NCBI RefSeq assembly: GCF_014218335.1
Contig: NZ_AP023367.1
Span: forward strand, 2,295,501-2,359,500
Direction: 5' to 3'
Origin: Anaerocolumna cellulosilytica
GTDB lineage: Bacteria > Bacillota > Clostridia > Lachnospirales > Lachnospiraceae
DNA length: 64,000 nucleotides
The stretch's first letter is position 1. Every line of letters starts with the position of its first letter. Position numbers and translations under genes: made by a program. Below are positions 52,880-61,284 of the stretch, piece by piece. The notes below the pieces were generated by a model that did not search any database, had not been told where the DNA came from, and worked only from the letters and a program-made list of their open reading frames with translations.

Positions 52880-53629
52880 ATGCTTACAGAATCTAGATTA
52901 AATGAAATCGTAAGACTAGTGGATGAGAAAAAAAGTATGACTGTACTTGAGCTGACAAAAGAGCTGCAAATATCAGAATCTACCATTAGAAGAGACTTAA
53001 CAATACTCCAAAAAAAAGGATTGATAAAAAAAGTACATGGCGGTGCTACAACATTGGATCTTGGCTATATGGCAAAGGATGATGAAGTGTCTTTCAGGTC
53101 AGACTTAAACAGGGAAGATAAAATATGTATTGCAAAGTATGCAGCAGGTCTGCTGCAGGATAATGATTTTGTATATTTAGACGCAGGTACTACGACAGAA
53201 TTGCTGATTGATTATATTGAGGAAAAGAATGCGGTTTTTGTTACAAATGGAATTGTTCATGGAAAAAAGCTTGCACAACGCGGCTTTAAGGTATACATGT
53301 TAGGTGGTGAACTTAAGGCATCAACAGAAGCCGTAGTTGGGGCAGATACCATAGCCGTGTTGAATAAATATCATTTTACGAAAGGGTTTTTCGGTACCAA
53401 TGGAGTAAGTATAGCCACAGGCTTTACAACGCCGGATGTTAATGAAGCTGCTGTAAAAAGAAAGGCTTTGGAACAGACGAAGGATAAATATATTTTGTGC
53501 GATGCTTCCAAATTCAATAAAATTTCACCTGTTTGCTTTTGGAATTATGAAGCTGCGACCATTATAACCAATGGTTTGACAGATAAAATTTATCTGGAGC
53601 AGCGAAATGTCATAGAGTTAGAAAAGTAA
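52880..53629 (+). CDS. fruR: DeoR-family regulator of the fructose operon
   Basis: A 249-residue regulator; GAGGTGAGATAGG precedes ATG 52880. The N-terminal helix-turn-helix reads MTVLELTKELQISESTIRRD, followed by KKGLIKKVHGGATTL. The C-terminal sugar-phosphate-sensing domain has DFVYLDAGTTTELLIDYI near 97 and GTNGVSIATGFTTPD near 175, ending with ILCDASKFNKISPV. It leads fruK and fruA in the same direction, so fructose-1-phosphate is the probable inducer. Confidence 0.93.
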   Translation: MLTESRLNEIVRLVDEKKSMTVLELTKELQISESTIRRDLTILQKKGLIKKVHGGATTLDLGYMAKDDEVSFRSDLNREDKICIAKYAAGLLQDNDFVYLDAGTTTELLIDYIEEKNAVFVTNGIVHGKKLAQRGFKVYMLGGELKASTEAVVGADTIAVLNKYHFTKGFFGTNGVSIATGFTTPDVNEAAVKRKALEQTKDKYILCDASKFNKISPVCFWNYEAATIITNGLTDKIYLEQRNVIELEK

Positions 53630-53719
53630 CCTTTCATATTGCAAGTAACCTTTCAATTTGTTAGTTAAAAGGGCAGCAGTCAAGTTTTGATTAATTAAGG
53701 ACAGAAAAGGAGCAAAGAC

Positions 53720-54637
53720 ATGATATATACTGTTACATTTAACCCGTCACTGGATTATATCGTGCAGGTGGAAGCGTTTCAGACCGGAAGAGTTAACAGA
53801 ACAAGTTCAGAACAGCTTCTTCCCGGAGGAAAAGGAATCAATGTCTCAATTGTGCTAAAAAATCTCGGAATAGAAACTACAGCGTTAGGTTTTCTAGCAG
53901 GATTTACAGGGAAGGAAATTGAAGAAAGAATAAGAGAATACGGTTGTAGGACAGATTTTACGTGGCTTTTGAAGGGGCATTCCAGAATCAATCTTAAGCT
54001 AAAATCAGCAATAGAGAGTGAAATCAACGGACAGGGGCCAGATATTTCAGAAGAAGCTTTAATGAATCTGTATGAAAAGCTTTCAAGACTGACCGATGAG
54101 GACATGCTGGTTCTGGCAGGAAGTATACCCGCCTCCTTGCCAAGTTCTATTTATCAGCAGATTATGTCGAGGCTGACTAAAAAAAATTTGAAAATAATAG
54201 TAGATGCATCCGGTGATTTATTGCTACAGGTATTAAAATATCATCCTTTCCTGATTAAACCAAATAATCATGAGCTTTCTGAATTATTTGATATTCCCCT
54301 GACAAAAGAAGAGGACTATATAGCCTGTGGCTTAAAGTTACAGGAGAAAGGAGCAAAAAATGTGCTGATATCCTTAGCCGGTGCAGGGGCAATCTTGATT
54401 ACCGAACAGGGTGAAGTGATAAAAAGCAAAGCACCAAAAGGTAAGGTTGTTAATTCAGTGGGGGCGGGAGATTCTATGGTAGCAGGATTTATAACAGGTT
54501 ACTTGGAAACCGGTAATTATGGGCATGCATTGAAAATGGGAATTGCTGCAGGCAGTTCAAGTGCATTTTCAAGCCAATTAGCTACGAAGGCAGAGGTTAC
54601 TGCTATGTTAGAAAAGATGGAAAACAAAGTGGTATAG
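53720..54637 (+). CDS. fruK: 1-phosphofructokinase
   Basis: A 305-residue PfkB-family kinase that converts fructose-1-phosphate to fructose-1,6-bisphosphate. AAAGGAGC precedes ATG 53720. It shows MIYTVTFNPSLDYIVQV, the substrate-binding LPGGKGINVSIVLKNLG near 35, and the PfkB signature VNSVGAGDSMVAGFITG near 245 with the catalytic aspartate D. It lies between fruR and fruA. The gap before it contains AAGTAACCTTTCA twice (53624 and 53643). Confidence 0.95.
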   Translation: MIYTVTFNPSLDYIVQVEAFQTGRVNRTSSEQLLPGGKGINVSIVLKNLGIETTALGFLAGFTGKEIEERIREYGCRTDFTWLLKGHSRINLKLKSAIESEINGQGPDISEEALMNLYEKLSRLTDEDMLVLAGSIPASLPSSIYQQIMSRLTKKNLKIIVDASGDLLLQVLKYHPFLIKPNNHELSELFDIPLTKEEDYIACGLKLQEKGAKNVLISLAGAGAILITEQGEVIKSKAPKGKVVNSVGAGDSMVAGFITGYLETGNYGHALKMGIAAGSSSAFSSQLATKAEVTAMLEKMENKVV

Positions 54638-54694
54638 ATTCGTTAACAGATAAGAAACTATGTGTATTGGTATGTATGGAGAAGGAGGAACTCT

Positions 54695-56626
54695 ATGAAG
54701 ATTACAGATTTATTAGCACTGGAAAGCATTGATTTGCAAGGTAATCCGGAAAGCAAAACAGAAGCTATTGAACAAATGGTAAGATTAATGGAGGTATCTG
54801 GAAAGCTTTTAGACAGGGAAGGCTACAAGCGGGGAGTTATTGAGAGGGAGGAGGAAGGAACCACAGGAATAGGGGATGGTATTGCAATACCGCACTGCCG
54901 GTCAGAGGCAGTAAAGACCCCCGGGCTGGCTGCAATGGTGGTAAAGCATGGGGTAGATTATGATTCCCTGGATGGTGAACCAGTCCATTTGATTTTTTTA
55001 ATTGCGGCACCGAATACAAAGGATAATGTACATTTACAGGTGTTGAGTAAATTAGCTGGTTTATTAATGGACGATACCTTTGTAGAAAGATTAAAAAATG
55101 CGAAAAATAATGAGGAATTTCTTGAAATAATAGACAATGCCGAACGGGTAAAGGATAGAGAAGAGACAGCTGAGAGTAGTGCTACTAAATTAAAATCAGA
55201 AGCAAAGAACAAACATTCCTTAAAATTTCTGGCAGTTACTGCATGCCCTACCGGCATTGCCCATACCTATATGGCAGCTGAGAGTCTTGAGAAAAAGGCA
55301 AAGGAAGCCGGACATGTGATAAAAGTTGAAACCAGAGGTTCCGGTGGAGTAAAAAACACCCTTTCTGTACAGGAGATAGCGGAAGCTGACTGTATTATAG
55401 TAGCGGCAGATGTCCAGGTGCCCATGGAACGTTTTCATGGAAAAAAGGTAATACTGTGTAAAGTCGCCGATGGAATCGGAAAGGCGGCGGATTTAATAAA
55501 AAAAGCTGAAACGGCAGAAATTCCGGTTTATCAAAGCAATGCTGGCAGAAAGAGTACTATAGAAGTAGCTGAAAAAGAAAATGCCGGAAGGCAGATTTAT
55601 AAGCATTTGATGAGTGGTGTATCACATATGCTTCCCTTTGTAGTAGGGGGTGGTATATTAATAGCAATTGCTTTTTTAATTGATGGTTTACGTGTTGACT
55701 TGTCCACAGTAGCAGATAAAACAACCTTTGGTTCAATTACTCCCCTTGCGGCACTTTTTAAGAGTATTGGCGGAACGGCCTTTAGTTTTATGCTTCCGAT
55801 TCTTGCAGGTTTTATTGCTATGAGTATTGCTGACAGACCGGGCTTAGCATTAGGTTTTGTTGGAGGGGCTATAGCAGCCAGTGGAAAATCAGGTTTCTTA
55901 GGAGCAATGGCAGCGGGCTTTCTTGCAGGTTATATTATAGTACTGCTTAGGAAGTTAACTGCTAAATTACCGGAAAAACTGGATGGACTGAGACCGATTC
56001 TTATTTATCCCTTATTAGGTATTTTAGCAATCGGAATAATTGTAATCTATATTATAGAGCCTGTTTTTGGTGCTGTTAATACTGCATTAAACAGTGGGTT
56101 AGCCAGCATGAGCAGTACCAGTAGTATTCTTCTTGGTCTGTTACTTGGCGGAATGATGGCGGTTGACCTTGGAGGACCTGTAAATAAAGCAGCTTATGTA
56201 TTTGGAACAGCTTCCATTGCAGCGGGAAACTATCCGATTATGGCAGCAGTTATGGTAGGCGGAATGGTACCACCTTGTGCTATAGCATTAGCGACTATAC
56301 TCTATAAGAATAAATTTACATCAGACGAAAGAAAATCAGGACCTATGAATTTTATTATGGGTCTGGCGTTTATATCGGAAGGTGCAATACCCTTTGCTGC
56401 TTCTGATCCATTGCGTGTACTTCCGTCTTTGATTGTAGGGTCAGCCATCTCCGGTGGTTTATCCATGGCTTTCCGGTGTACCCTTATGGCACCTCATGGC
56501 GGTATCTTTGTTTTTCCTGTGGTTGGAAATGCACTTTTGTATCTTTTGTCATTAACAATTGGTACGGTTATCAGTGCAGTTTTATTGGGAATTCTTAAGA
56601 AGCCGGTGATAGAAATAACAGACTAA
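54695..56626 (+). CDS. fruA: PTS fructose-specific enzyme IIABC
   Basis: A 643-residue fused transporter that imports fructose as fructose-1-phosphate. GAAGGAGG precedes ATG 54695; the frame extends to 54662. Order: IIA (1-150) with the phospho-histidine in IAIPHCRSEA near residue 68; IIB (about 175-270) with the cysteine in AVTACPTGIAHTYMA; IIC from about 305 with VSHMLPFVVGGGILIAIAFL and GPVNKAAYVFGTASI near 505. Length and order are normal. A stem at 56656-56704 follows. Confidence 0.95.
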   Translation: MKITDLLALESIDLQGNPESKTEAIEQMVRLMEVSGKLLDREGYKRGVIEREEEGTTGIGDGIAIPHCRSEAVKTPGLAAMVVKHGVDYDSLDGEPVHLIFLIAAPNTKDNVHLQVLSKLAGLLMDDTFVERLKNAKNNEEFLEIIDNAERVKDREETAESSATKLKSEAKNKHSLKFLAVTACPTGIAHTYMAAESLEKKAKEAGHVIKVETRGSGGVKNTLSVQEIAEADCIIVAADVQVPMERFHGKKVILCKVADGIGKAADLIKKAETAEIPVYQSNAGRKSTIEVAEKENAGRQIYKHLMSGVSHMLPFVVGGGILIAIAFLIDGLRVDLSTVADKTTFGSITPLAALFKSIGGTAFSFMLPILAGFIAMSIADRPGLALGFVGGAIAASGKSGFLGAMAAGFLAGYIIVLLRKLTAKLPEKLDGLRPILIYPLLGILAIGIIVIYIIEPVFGAVNTALNSGLASMSSTSSILLGLLLGGMMAVDLGGPVNKAAYVFGTASIAAGNYPIMAAVMVGGMVPPCAIALATILYKNKFTSDERKSGPMNFIMGLAFISEGAIPFAASDPLRVLPSLIVGSAISGGLSMAFRCTLMAPHGGIFVFPVVGNALLYLLSLTIGTVISAVLLGILKKPVIEITD

Positions 56627-56655
56627 AGATACAATATCTTATAAATAATTTCTAA

Positions 56656-56704
56656 ACCCTCTGGCAGTTGAATGAATTCTATTACTATAAAAACGCCAGA
56701 GGGT
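56656..56704. terminator. Hairpin between fruA and the convergent DUF genes
   Basis: ACCCTCTGGC (56656-56665) pairs perfectly with GCCAGAGGGT (56695-56704). The loop is 29 bases, and the flanks are A/T rich without a long T-run. It serves both convergent ends. Confidence 0.6.
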
Positions 56705-56739
56705 ATATTAAAATCAACGCATTTATCAGGAAGCAATTT

Positions 56740-57594
56740 TTATAAAGTATCTGTTATATAGAAGATACCTTTTAGGGAATGATGGTTCAGACCGTTAACA
56801 ATTCGTATTGCATAGTCTTTTGAAAGTGGAGCAAAGTAATCTTTTAACGCAGTACGTTCCGTATATACATTGTCGAATAGTTTTGAAAGCAACATTTCTA
56901 TTTTTAATTCCGCTTTCTCCACTGTATCATGTTTAAAGTAGTGCGCAATGGTTTCCATATCATCAGCTTGAAGTTCCAACATAGCGATTGGTTTTTCTGC
57001 AATAATACAACCGAGGCAGGAAAGTAAAACGGAATAACTGATATTATCTAGAAATAAATTTTGATAGTCTGTCATAATACGTTCCAGAAGCAGTTCAATA
57101 CGCTTAGTATCAAAAGCATTTAAGAAAATCCATTCAGTTTGTATGTTACATAAATATTCATAGATAACATTTATCCCGCAAAATGCATGGACCGGTCTTA
57201 CAGTAGGGTAATCCAGTGTGAGAATATGGTCCTGCGGATTAAACTTGGGATCATACTTTAAAAAAAATTGAGGAAGTCCCTTTGTTATAGTATCTTTGCA
57301 ATTTCTGCATTGAAAATCATTAAAGGTTCCCAAGATATCTTCATATATCTCCTTTGACGCATAGACTTTTGATATTACAAGGTCATAACCGCGCTGATAG
57401 GCGATGGAAGCATCTAATTTCTCAGCTACAGTCAATCCAGTGCTTCCGGTATTATAGAATTCTTCGATGCAATATAAAACGGCACCCATAAGCATTCTAG
57501 CAGTTTCATACGTAATGGAACTGCTTTCAAAGGACGTATATTTCCCAGTAAGTTTTTCAACGATTGGTAAAAGCTCTTCCATAGTATATTCCAT
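56740..57594 (-). CDS. Conserved protein of unknown function (DUF6179-like)
   Basis: A 284-residue soluble, largely helical protein; GGGGGA lies before ATG 57594. Recognisable segments are ITYETARMLMGAVLYCIEEF near 30, a FQCRNCKDTITKGLPQFF cysteine pair near 95, and DYPTVRPVHAFCGINVIYEYL near 128. I associate it with the DUF6179 family of Lachnospiraceae from memory; no function is known. It is 15 bp downstream of the next gene on the same strand and forms a two-gene operon. Confidence 0.65.
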   Translation of the reverse strand: MEYTMEELLPIVEKLTGKYTSFESSSITYETARMLMGAVLYCIEEFYNTGSTGLTVAEKLDASIAYQRGYDLVISKVYASKEIYEDILGTFNDFQCRNCKDTITKGLPQFFLKYDPKFNPQDHILTLDYPTVRPVHAFCGINVIYEYLCNIQTEWIFLNAFDTKRIELLLERIMTDYQNLFLDNISYSVLLSCLGCIIAEKPIAMLELQADDMETIAHYFKHDTVEKAELKIEMLLSKLFDNVYTERTALKDYFAPLSKDYAIRIVNGLNHHSLKGIFYITDTL

Positions 57595-57609
57595 TCGAAT
57601 CCCCCTGTT

Positions 57610-58152
57610 TTAATCCCAGAATAATTCTCTTAAGACTTCTAGGTAGAGGTCTTTATCCCACCTTTGTTCGAGTGAAAGATCTTCGTACTGATTATGCCCG
57701 TCACTACCGATATAACCGGTATAACCAGCCCGTATTGCCTGTGCAAATCTTTCCAGACAAGTATTTGCAAGATAATCAGTATCACCGGAACAAACGCTTT
57801 CAAATTGCTCTTTCATAAATGTAATTAATTCTTCATCTGTTAGTTTGTCATCCGATTCATTTTTAAACATATAAAAGATATCCTGAAGTTCCATTAGAGT
57901 TTCAGCGTAATTATTTTGGTTGATATAACTGGAATCACAAAAGCTAAAAATTAAATACTCCAGAATACCTGAGCTAAATTCTATCCGCTGATAATTTTTC
58001 AGACTTTCATTTCTGCTTTTTACTAGTTCTTTTGCTTCTTCATTTGTTAGCACAAGACCAAATTCTTTGGTTTTTTCGTTACAATTTAGTAATGTTACAA
58101 GTTCAATTTCTTGCTTTTTAAGCAGCATTAACTCAAACAGTTTGTCTTCCAT
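57610..58152 (-). CDS. Conserved protein of unknown function (DUF6323-like)
   Basis: A 180-residue acidic, helical protein; AGGAGG lies eight bases before ATG 58152. It contains LVLTNEEAKELVKSRNESLK near 33, a FSFCDSSYINQNNYAETL segment and ends in a LREL-FWD tail. I associate it with DUF6323, which tends to be next to DUF6179, but this rests on memory of the shape. The pair is divergent from the attenuator region at 58215. Confidence 0.6.
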   Translation of the reverse strand: MEDKLFELMLLKKQEIELVTLLNCNEKTKEFGLVLTNEEAKELVKSRNESLKNYQRIEFSSGILEYLIFSFCDSSYINQNNYAETLMELQDIFYMFKNESDDKLTDEELITFMKEQFESVCSGDTDYLANTCLERFAQAIRAGYTGYIGSDGHNQYEDLSLEQRWDKDLYLEVLRELFWD

Positions 58153-58214
58153 ATCAATACTCCTCCTAAATAAAGTAACTCATTATACGTCTTTTAACCA
58201 TTCTATTACAAGAC

Positions 58215-58243
58215 TTGAAAAAATGACGATTTTGTGGTATTAT
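58215..58243 (+). promoter_or_regulatory. Predicted promoter of the leader-peptide transcript
   Basis: TTGAAA (58215-58220), a 17-bp spacer and TATTAT (58238-58243) give a start near 58250 and a leader of about 110 bases before the peptide ORF at 58360. Confidence 0.6.
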
Positions 58244-58359
58244 ATAAGTGTAAAGAAACGGTGTTTTGCCTTATTGGGCTGTTTGTGATAAGATCATCAA
58301 AACTATTAACCAGATATGTGAAAATTGTATCTTGATTTAAGTTAAAAAGGAGAATTTCA

Positions 58360-58416
58360 ATGTTATCACTTACTCTTAGTCAATTAAGACGTAGAGACAG
58401 ACGCAAACACTTGTAA
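58360..58416 (+). CDS. Regulatory leader peptide, 18 residues, arginine-rich
   Basis: A short ORF MLSLTLSQLRRRDRRKHL starting at ATG 58360 after a strong AAAAAGGAG (58345-58353). It contains overlapping positively charged +X+ triplets (RRR, RDR, RRK). In other bacteria such triplets make ribosomes stall in the presence of macrolide-type antibiotics. Its last codons (58400-58416) pair with 58441-58458 in the downstream structure, so ribosome position would choose between alternative hairpins. It is far too short for ordinary gene calling. The size and position fit leader peptides upstream of antibiotic-resistance genes, but no resistance gene follows. Confidence 0.75.
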   Translation: MLSLTLSQLRRRDRRKHL

Positions 58417-58546
58417 TTATGAGCAAATTTATGGGCATAGTTACAAGCGTGATGCGTCTTGTTTCTATGCGGTGAGTGAGGACAGATAGAATACACAGAA
58501 CCGTAGTAGATATAGCTATAAGCATATCTTTTACGGTTCTTTTTTA
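58400..58546 (+). promoter_or_regulatory. Transcription attenuator with mutually exclusive hairpins and terminator
   Basis: Segment 1 (58400-58416, GACGCA...CTTGTAA) pairs with segment 2 (58441-58458, TTACAAG...TGCGTC). Segment 2 region alternatively forms GCATAG (58435-58440) with CTATGC (58465-58470) and ACAAG with CTTGT. Next, AGAACCGTA (58497-58505) pairs with TACGGTTCT (58532-58540), reinforced by AGATAT/ATATCT inside, and runs into TTTTTT: an intrinsic terminator. Together with the leader peptide this is a classic ribosome-mediated attenuator. Confidence 0.75.
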
Positions 58547-58691
58547 TTCCTGAGAGATTTATTTTCGTTTCTAAGAATAGGGGAAAAAGTTTGTAGTATA
58601 GAATGGTCCTATTCACGAATACCTATCGCAATTAGTAACTTTTGAGGAAGTATAGCACAAAGTGGGCGCCCAGAATGGTTCAACGAGTTCA

Positions 58692-58776
58692 AAGATACCC
58701 TCTGGTAGATTCTATATTGACATACCTGTCTAACGGTGTTAGACTAAACGTAACAAATACGATTGGAGGGTATCTT
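58692..58776 (+). promoter_or_regulatory. Long-range inverted repeat that would hide the blaI ribosome site
   Basis: AAGATACCCTC (58692-58702) is perfectly complementary to GAGGGTATCTT (58766-58776), which contains the blaI Shine-Dalgarno and runs up to the ATG. Only transcripts that enter from upstream of 58692, such as attenuator read-through, contain both arms. Transcripts from the blaI promoter begin near 58752 and lack the left arm. Confidence 0.6.
58717..58745 (+). promoter_or_regulatory. blaI promoter with embedded operator
   Basis: TTGACA (58717-58722), exactly 17 bp, and TAGACT (58740-58745). The spacer and -10 are covered by GTCTAAC-GGT-GTTAGAC (58728-58744), a perfect dyad. A repressor bound there would block RNA polymerase, as expected for BlaI-type autoregulation. 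Confidence 0.75.
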
Positions 58777-59139
58777 ATGGATCAATACAAGCTAGGTGAG
58801 ATGGAGCAAAAATTCGCGGATATCATTTGGGAAAACGAACCGGTTAATTCACGTACGCTTACTGAGTTATGTGCAGAAGCCTTTAGTTGGAAACGAACTA
58901 CTACTTATACAATGCTAAAACGTTTATGCGATCGCGGTATTTTTCAGAATAATGAAGGCACGGTGCTATCTCTGATGTCTAAAACTGAATTCGGTGCTGC
59001 ACAAGGAGAACAGTTTTTGAATGAAACCTTTAATGGTTCTTTACCAAAATTCTTAGCTGCCTTTACTCGCAGAAAAAAGTTAAGTGAAAAAGAAATCAAT
59101 GAAATCAGACAGCTCATTGACGAGCATAAGGAGGAATAG
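58777..59139 (+). CDS. blaI: BlaI/MecI-family transcriptional repressor
   Basis: A 120-residue winged-helix repressor. ATG 58777 follows GGAGGG; the long upstream frame to 58642 crosses the promoter and is not used. KLGEMEQKFADIIWENEPVN is the standard beginning, and FSWKRTTTYTMLKRLCDRGI is the recognition helix region. The C-terminal dimerisation helices end with NEIRQLIDEHKEE. It is two bases from the M56 protease gene, which would inactivate it by cleavage. The dyad at 58728 is its likely operator. Confidence 0.92.
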   Translation: MDQYKLGEMEQKFADIIWENEPVNSRTLTELCAEAFSWKRTTTYTMLKRLCDRGIFQNNEGTVLSLMSKTEFGAAQGEQFLNETFNGSLPKFLAAFTRRKKLSEKEINEIRQLIDEHKEE

Positions 59140-59141
59140 CT

Positions 59142-60968
59142 ATGCTTGATAAACTTTTTTTACAGCTTCTTAATATGAGCTTCACTGCCAGTATTGTTAT
59201 TCTTATTGTGCTCATTATCCGGTTACTTCTGAAAAAGGTACCAAAGATTTATTCCTATGTGCTATGGGGCGTGGTTCTATTCCGTCTTGTATGTCCTTTC
59301 TCATTTGAAAGTGCTTTGAGCCTTTTGCCGACGAAAGTAAACCCAATTTTGCAAGATATTGTTTATATGACGCAACCGGAAATTAACACAGGAATATCTG
59401 CAATTAACAATCTCAGTAATGCACCACTACCCACTGCAACACCTAATGGCAATACAATTCCGTTGCAAATATGGATATCCATCGGCAGTCTGGTGTGGAG
59501 TATCGGTATGATTTCGCTGATTATACACAGTATCATTACCCTCTTGGAACTGCATAAACGTTTACAGACTGGGGTGTACTGCAAGGATAATATTTATTCT
59601 TCCGACAGAATTGATACTGCATTTGTGATGGGTGTTTTTCGCCCTAAAATTTATTTACCCACAAATCTCCCTGAAAATGACAGAGAGTATATCTTGTTAC
59701 ACGAACAGACCCACATTAGAAGATTAGACCATATCATAAAGCTTATTAGCTTTTTGGTTCTGTGTATTCACTGGTTTAATCCCCTTGTATGGCTTGCATT
59801 TTTCTTAAGTGGGAAGGATATGGAGATGTCCTGCGACGAAGCTGTCATTAAAAAATATGGAAATGGTATAAAAAAGGACTATTCTTCTTCGCTATTAACA
59901 CTTGCAACGGGCAGGCGGATGATAGGAGGTACTCCACTTGCTTTTGGTGAGGGTGATACCAAGGGCAGAGTTAAAAATGTACTGAACTATAAGAAGCCTC
60001 TACTATGGATGCTGGTTGCTTCAACGGTTGTAGTAGCAGCAGTTGGTGTAGGACTTCTGGCTAATCCCGTCAAATCACGTGGACCAGTGGATTTATCTGA
60101 CATCGAGGAAATGAACATTGGTGCAGAAATGCCTAGGCTTTTATATGCAGATAAGCACATTGCCATTATGGAGGGGACGTTCGGTGTATTGGTGTACAGC
60201 ATGGATGAGTACAAGGTAATAGACCGTATTTCTTTTAACGAAGTGAAGGATCTTGGTATTTCGGATTTTCTTTACACATTCGTTTCAGCAAAAGGCAACA
60301 AGGTGTATCTAGGAAATGATACGGGTACAGGAGTGGAACAGGGGTTTACACATGTATACGATGTGAAGTCAGGGCGTATACAAGAATTTTCCGGACGGCA
60401 GCCAGAGCGAGTGTATGAACGGGGACTTTATTTTGGAAAATATATGGAAGAATACGAAGAATACCTTGCCAAGTATCCTGACTTCCATACAAAGCTTATC
60501 GGTGTACTTAAGGTCGACTTAGAAGATTCCTTCCTGTATCTACGTGCAGATGCCGATTGGAGTATGAAAAGCTTGGAACTTGTGAACCGCTCCAATGTAG
60601 ATGGTACGGGACAAAGTTATCGAGTCTTTGGAAAGGATGGAGAAAAACCATTACCGATTACCCTTGCTGCTGCAAACTACTCCCTTGGCTTGACAGAGGA
60701 TGAACTGAAACAGACAGAGGAAATCGCCAGAAATTACTTTACATATGAAAACCCTTATTACAAGGGAGTGGTTTCTATTAAAGTGGCTCCTGATGACTAT
60801 GACTTATATCAAAATAAGGGAATTGAAGGTGAATACTCATCCGGCAATATCATTATCTATCAGGTGCTTACTTTAAAAGATAATGAAGAAGGAAATCCAG
60901 AGCGCTCCATCAGTATTGGAAGAAAGACAACAAATTCCTCATGGGAAATCATCAATCAGGGATACTAG
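59142..60968 (+). CDS. blaR1: BlaR1/MecR1-family M56 metalloprotease with non-penicillin-binding sensor domain
   Basis: A 608-residue membrane protease. Helices occur at about 15-30, 35-52 and 108-135, and another near 290. The zinc motif is HEQTH (187-191) in YILLHEQTHIRRLDH, with the downstream EMSCDEAVIKKYG near 225. In BlaR1 the C-terminus is a beta-lactam-binding domain; here residues 320-608 have a different sequence with no SxxK-like penicillin-binding signature that I can see. Repeated strand motifs (HIAIMEGTFGVLVYSMD, KVYLGNDTGTG) suggest a beta-propeller-like fold. The inducer is therefore unknown. It is coupled to blaI. Confidence 0.88.
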   Translation: MLDKLFLQLLNMSFTASIVILIVLIIRLLLKKVPKIYSYVLWGVVLFRLVCPFSFESALSLLPTKVNPILQDIVYMTQPEINTGISAINNLSNAPLPTATPNGNTIPLQIWISIGSLVWSIGMISLIIHSIITLLELHKRLQTGVYCKDNIYSSDRIDTAFVMGVFRPKIYLPTNLPENDREYILLHEQTHIRRLDHIIKLISFLVLCIHWFNPLVWLAFFLSGKDMEMSCDEAVIKKYGNGIKKDYSSSLLTLATGRRMIGGTPLAFGEGDTKGRVKNVLNYKKPLLWMLVASTVVVAAVGVGLLANPVKSRGPVDLSDIEEMNIGAEMPRLLYADKHIAIMEGTFGVLVYSMDEYKVIDRISFNEVKDLGISDFLYTFVSAKGNKVYLGNDTGTGVEQGFTHVYDVKSGRIQEFSGRQPERVYERGLYFGKYMEEYEEYLAKYPDFHTKLIGVLKVDLEDSFLYLRADADWSMKSLELVNRSNVDGTGQSYRVFGKDGEKPLPITLAAANYSLGLTEDELKQTEEIARNYFTYENPYYKGVVSIKVAPDDYDLYQNKGIEGEYSSGNIIIYQVLTLKDNEEGNPERSISIGRKTTNSSWEIINQGY

Positions 60969-61042
60969 GAAGTATTTTATATGGGCATTTTCATAGTATT
61001 AATTTCACTGAAATTTAAGAGATAGATAAAGCTTTAACGTGT

Positions 61043-61080
61043 AAAGCCGTTCTGCCGTTTTTGGTTGGCAGAGCGGCTTT
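61043..61080 (+). terminator. Terminator after blaR1-like gene
   Basis: AAAGCCGTTCTGCC (61043-61056) pairs with GGCAGAGCGGCTTT (61067-61080), one mismatch, around a 10-base loop, then CTATTGTT. It closes the blaI-blaR1 operon. Confidence 0.8.
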
Positions 61081-61284
61081 CTATTGTTATTGGAAATGTA
61101 TTTATGGATAGTGTACTCCCAACTATTCAATAAGTAGGTATTATTCAGAGAGTATGAATTGCATATTGTGAAAAATGCAATATATTGGGAAATAACGTTG
61201 AAAATTGTGTAAAAAGATGTATAATAATGGAAAGGAATTCATTTGTTATATGCTTATGAGTACAAAAGGAGGAATCACATAGAG

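Noticed and set aside
53624-53655. AAGTAACCTTTCA repeated with a 19-bp period after fruR
   Set aside because: A small tandem duplication that includes the fruR stop codon; too short and not near a promoter, so no function is claimed.
58642-58776. N-terminal extension of BlaI by 45 residues
   Set aside because: The extension crosses a well-formed promoter and operator, and the family start with GGAGGG lies at 58777.
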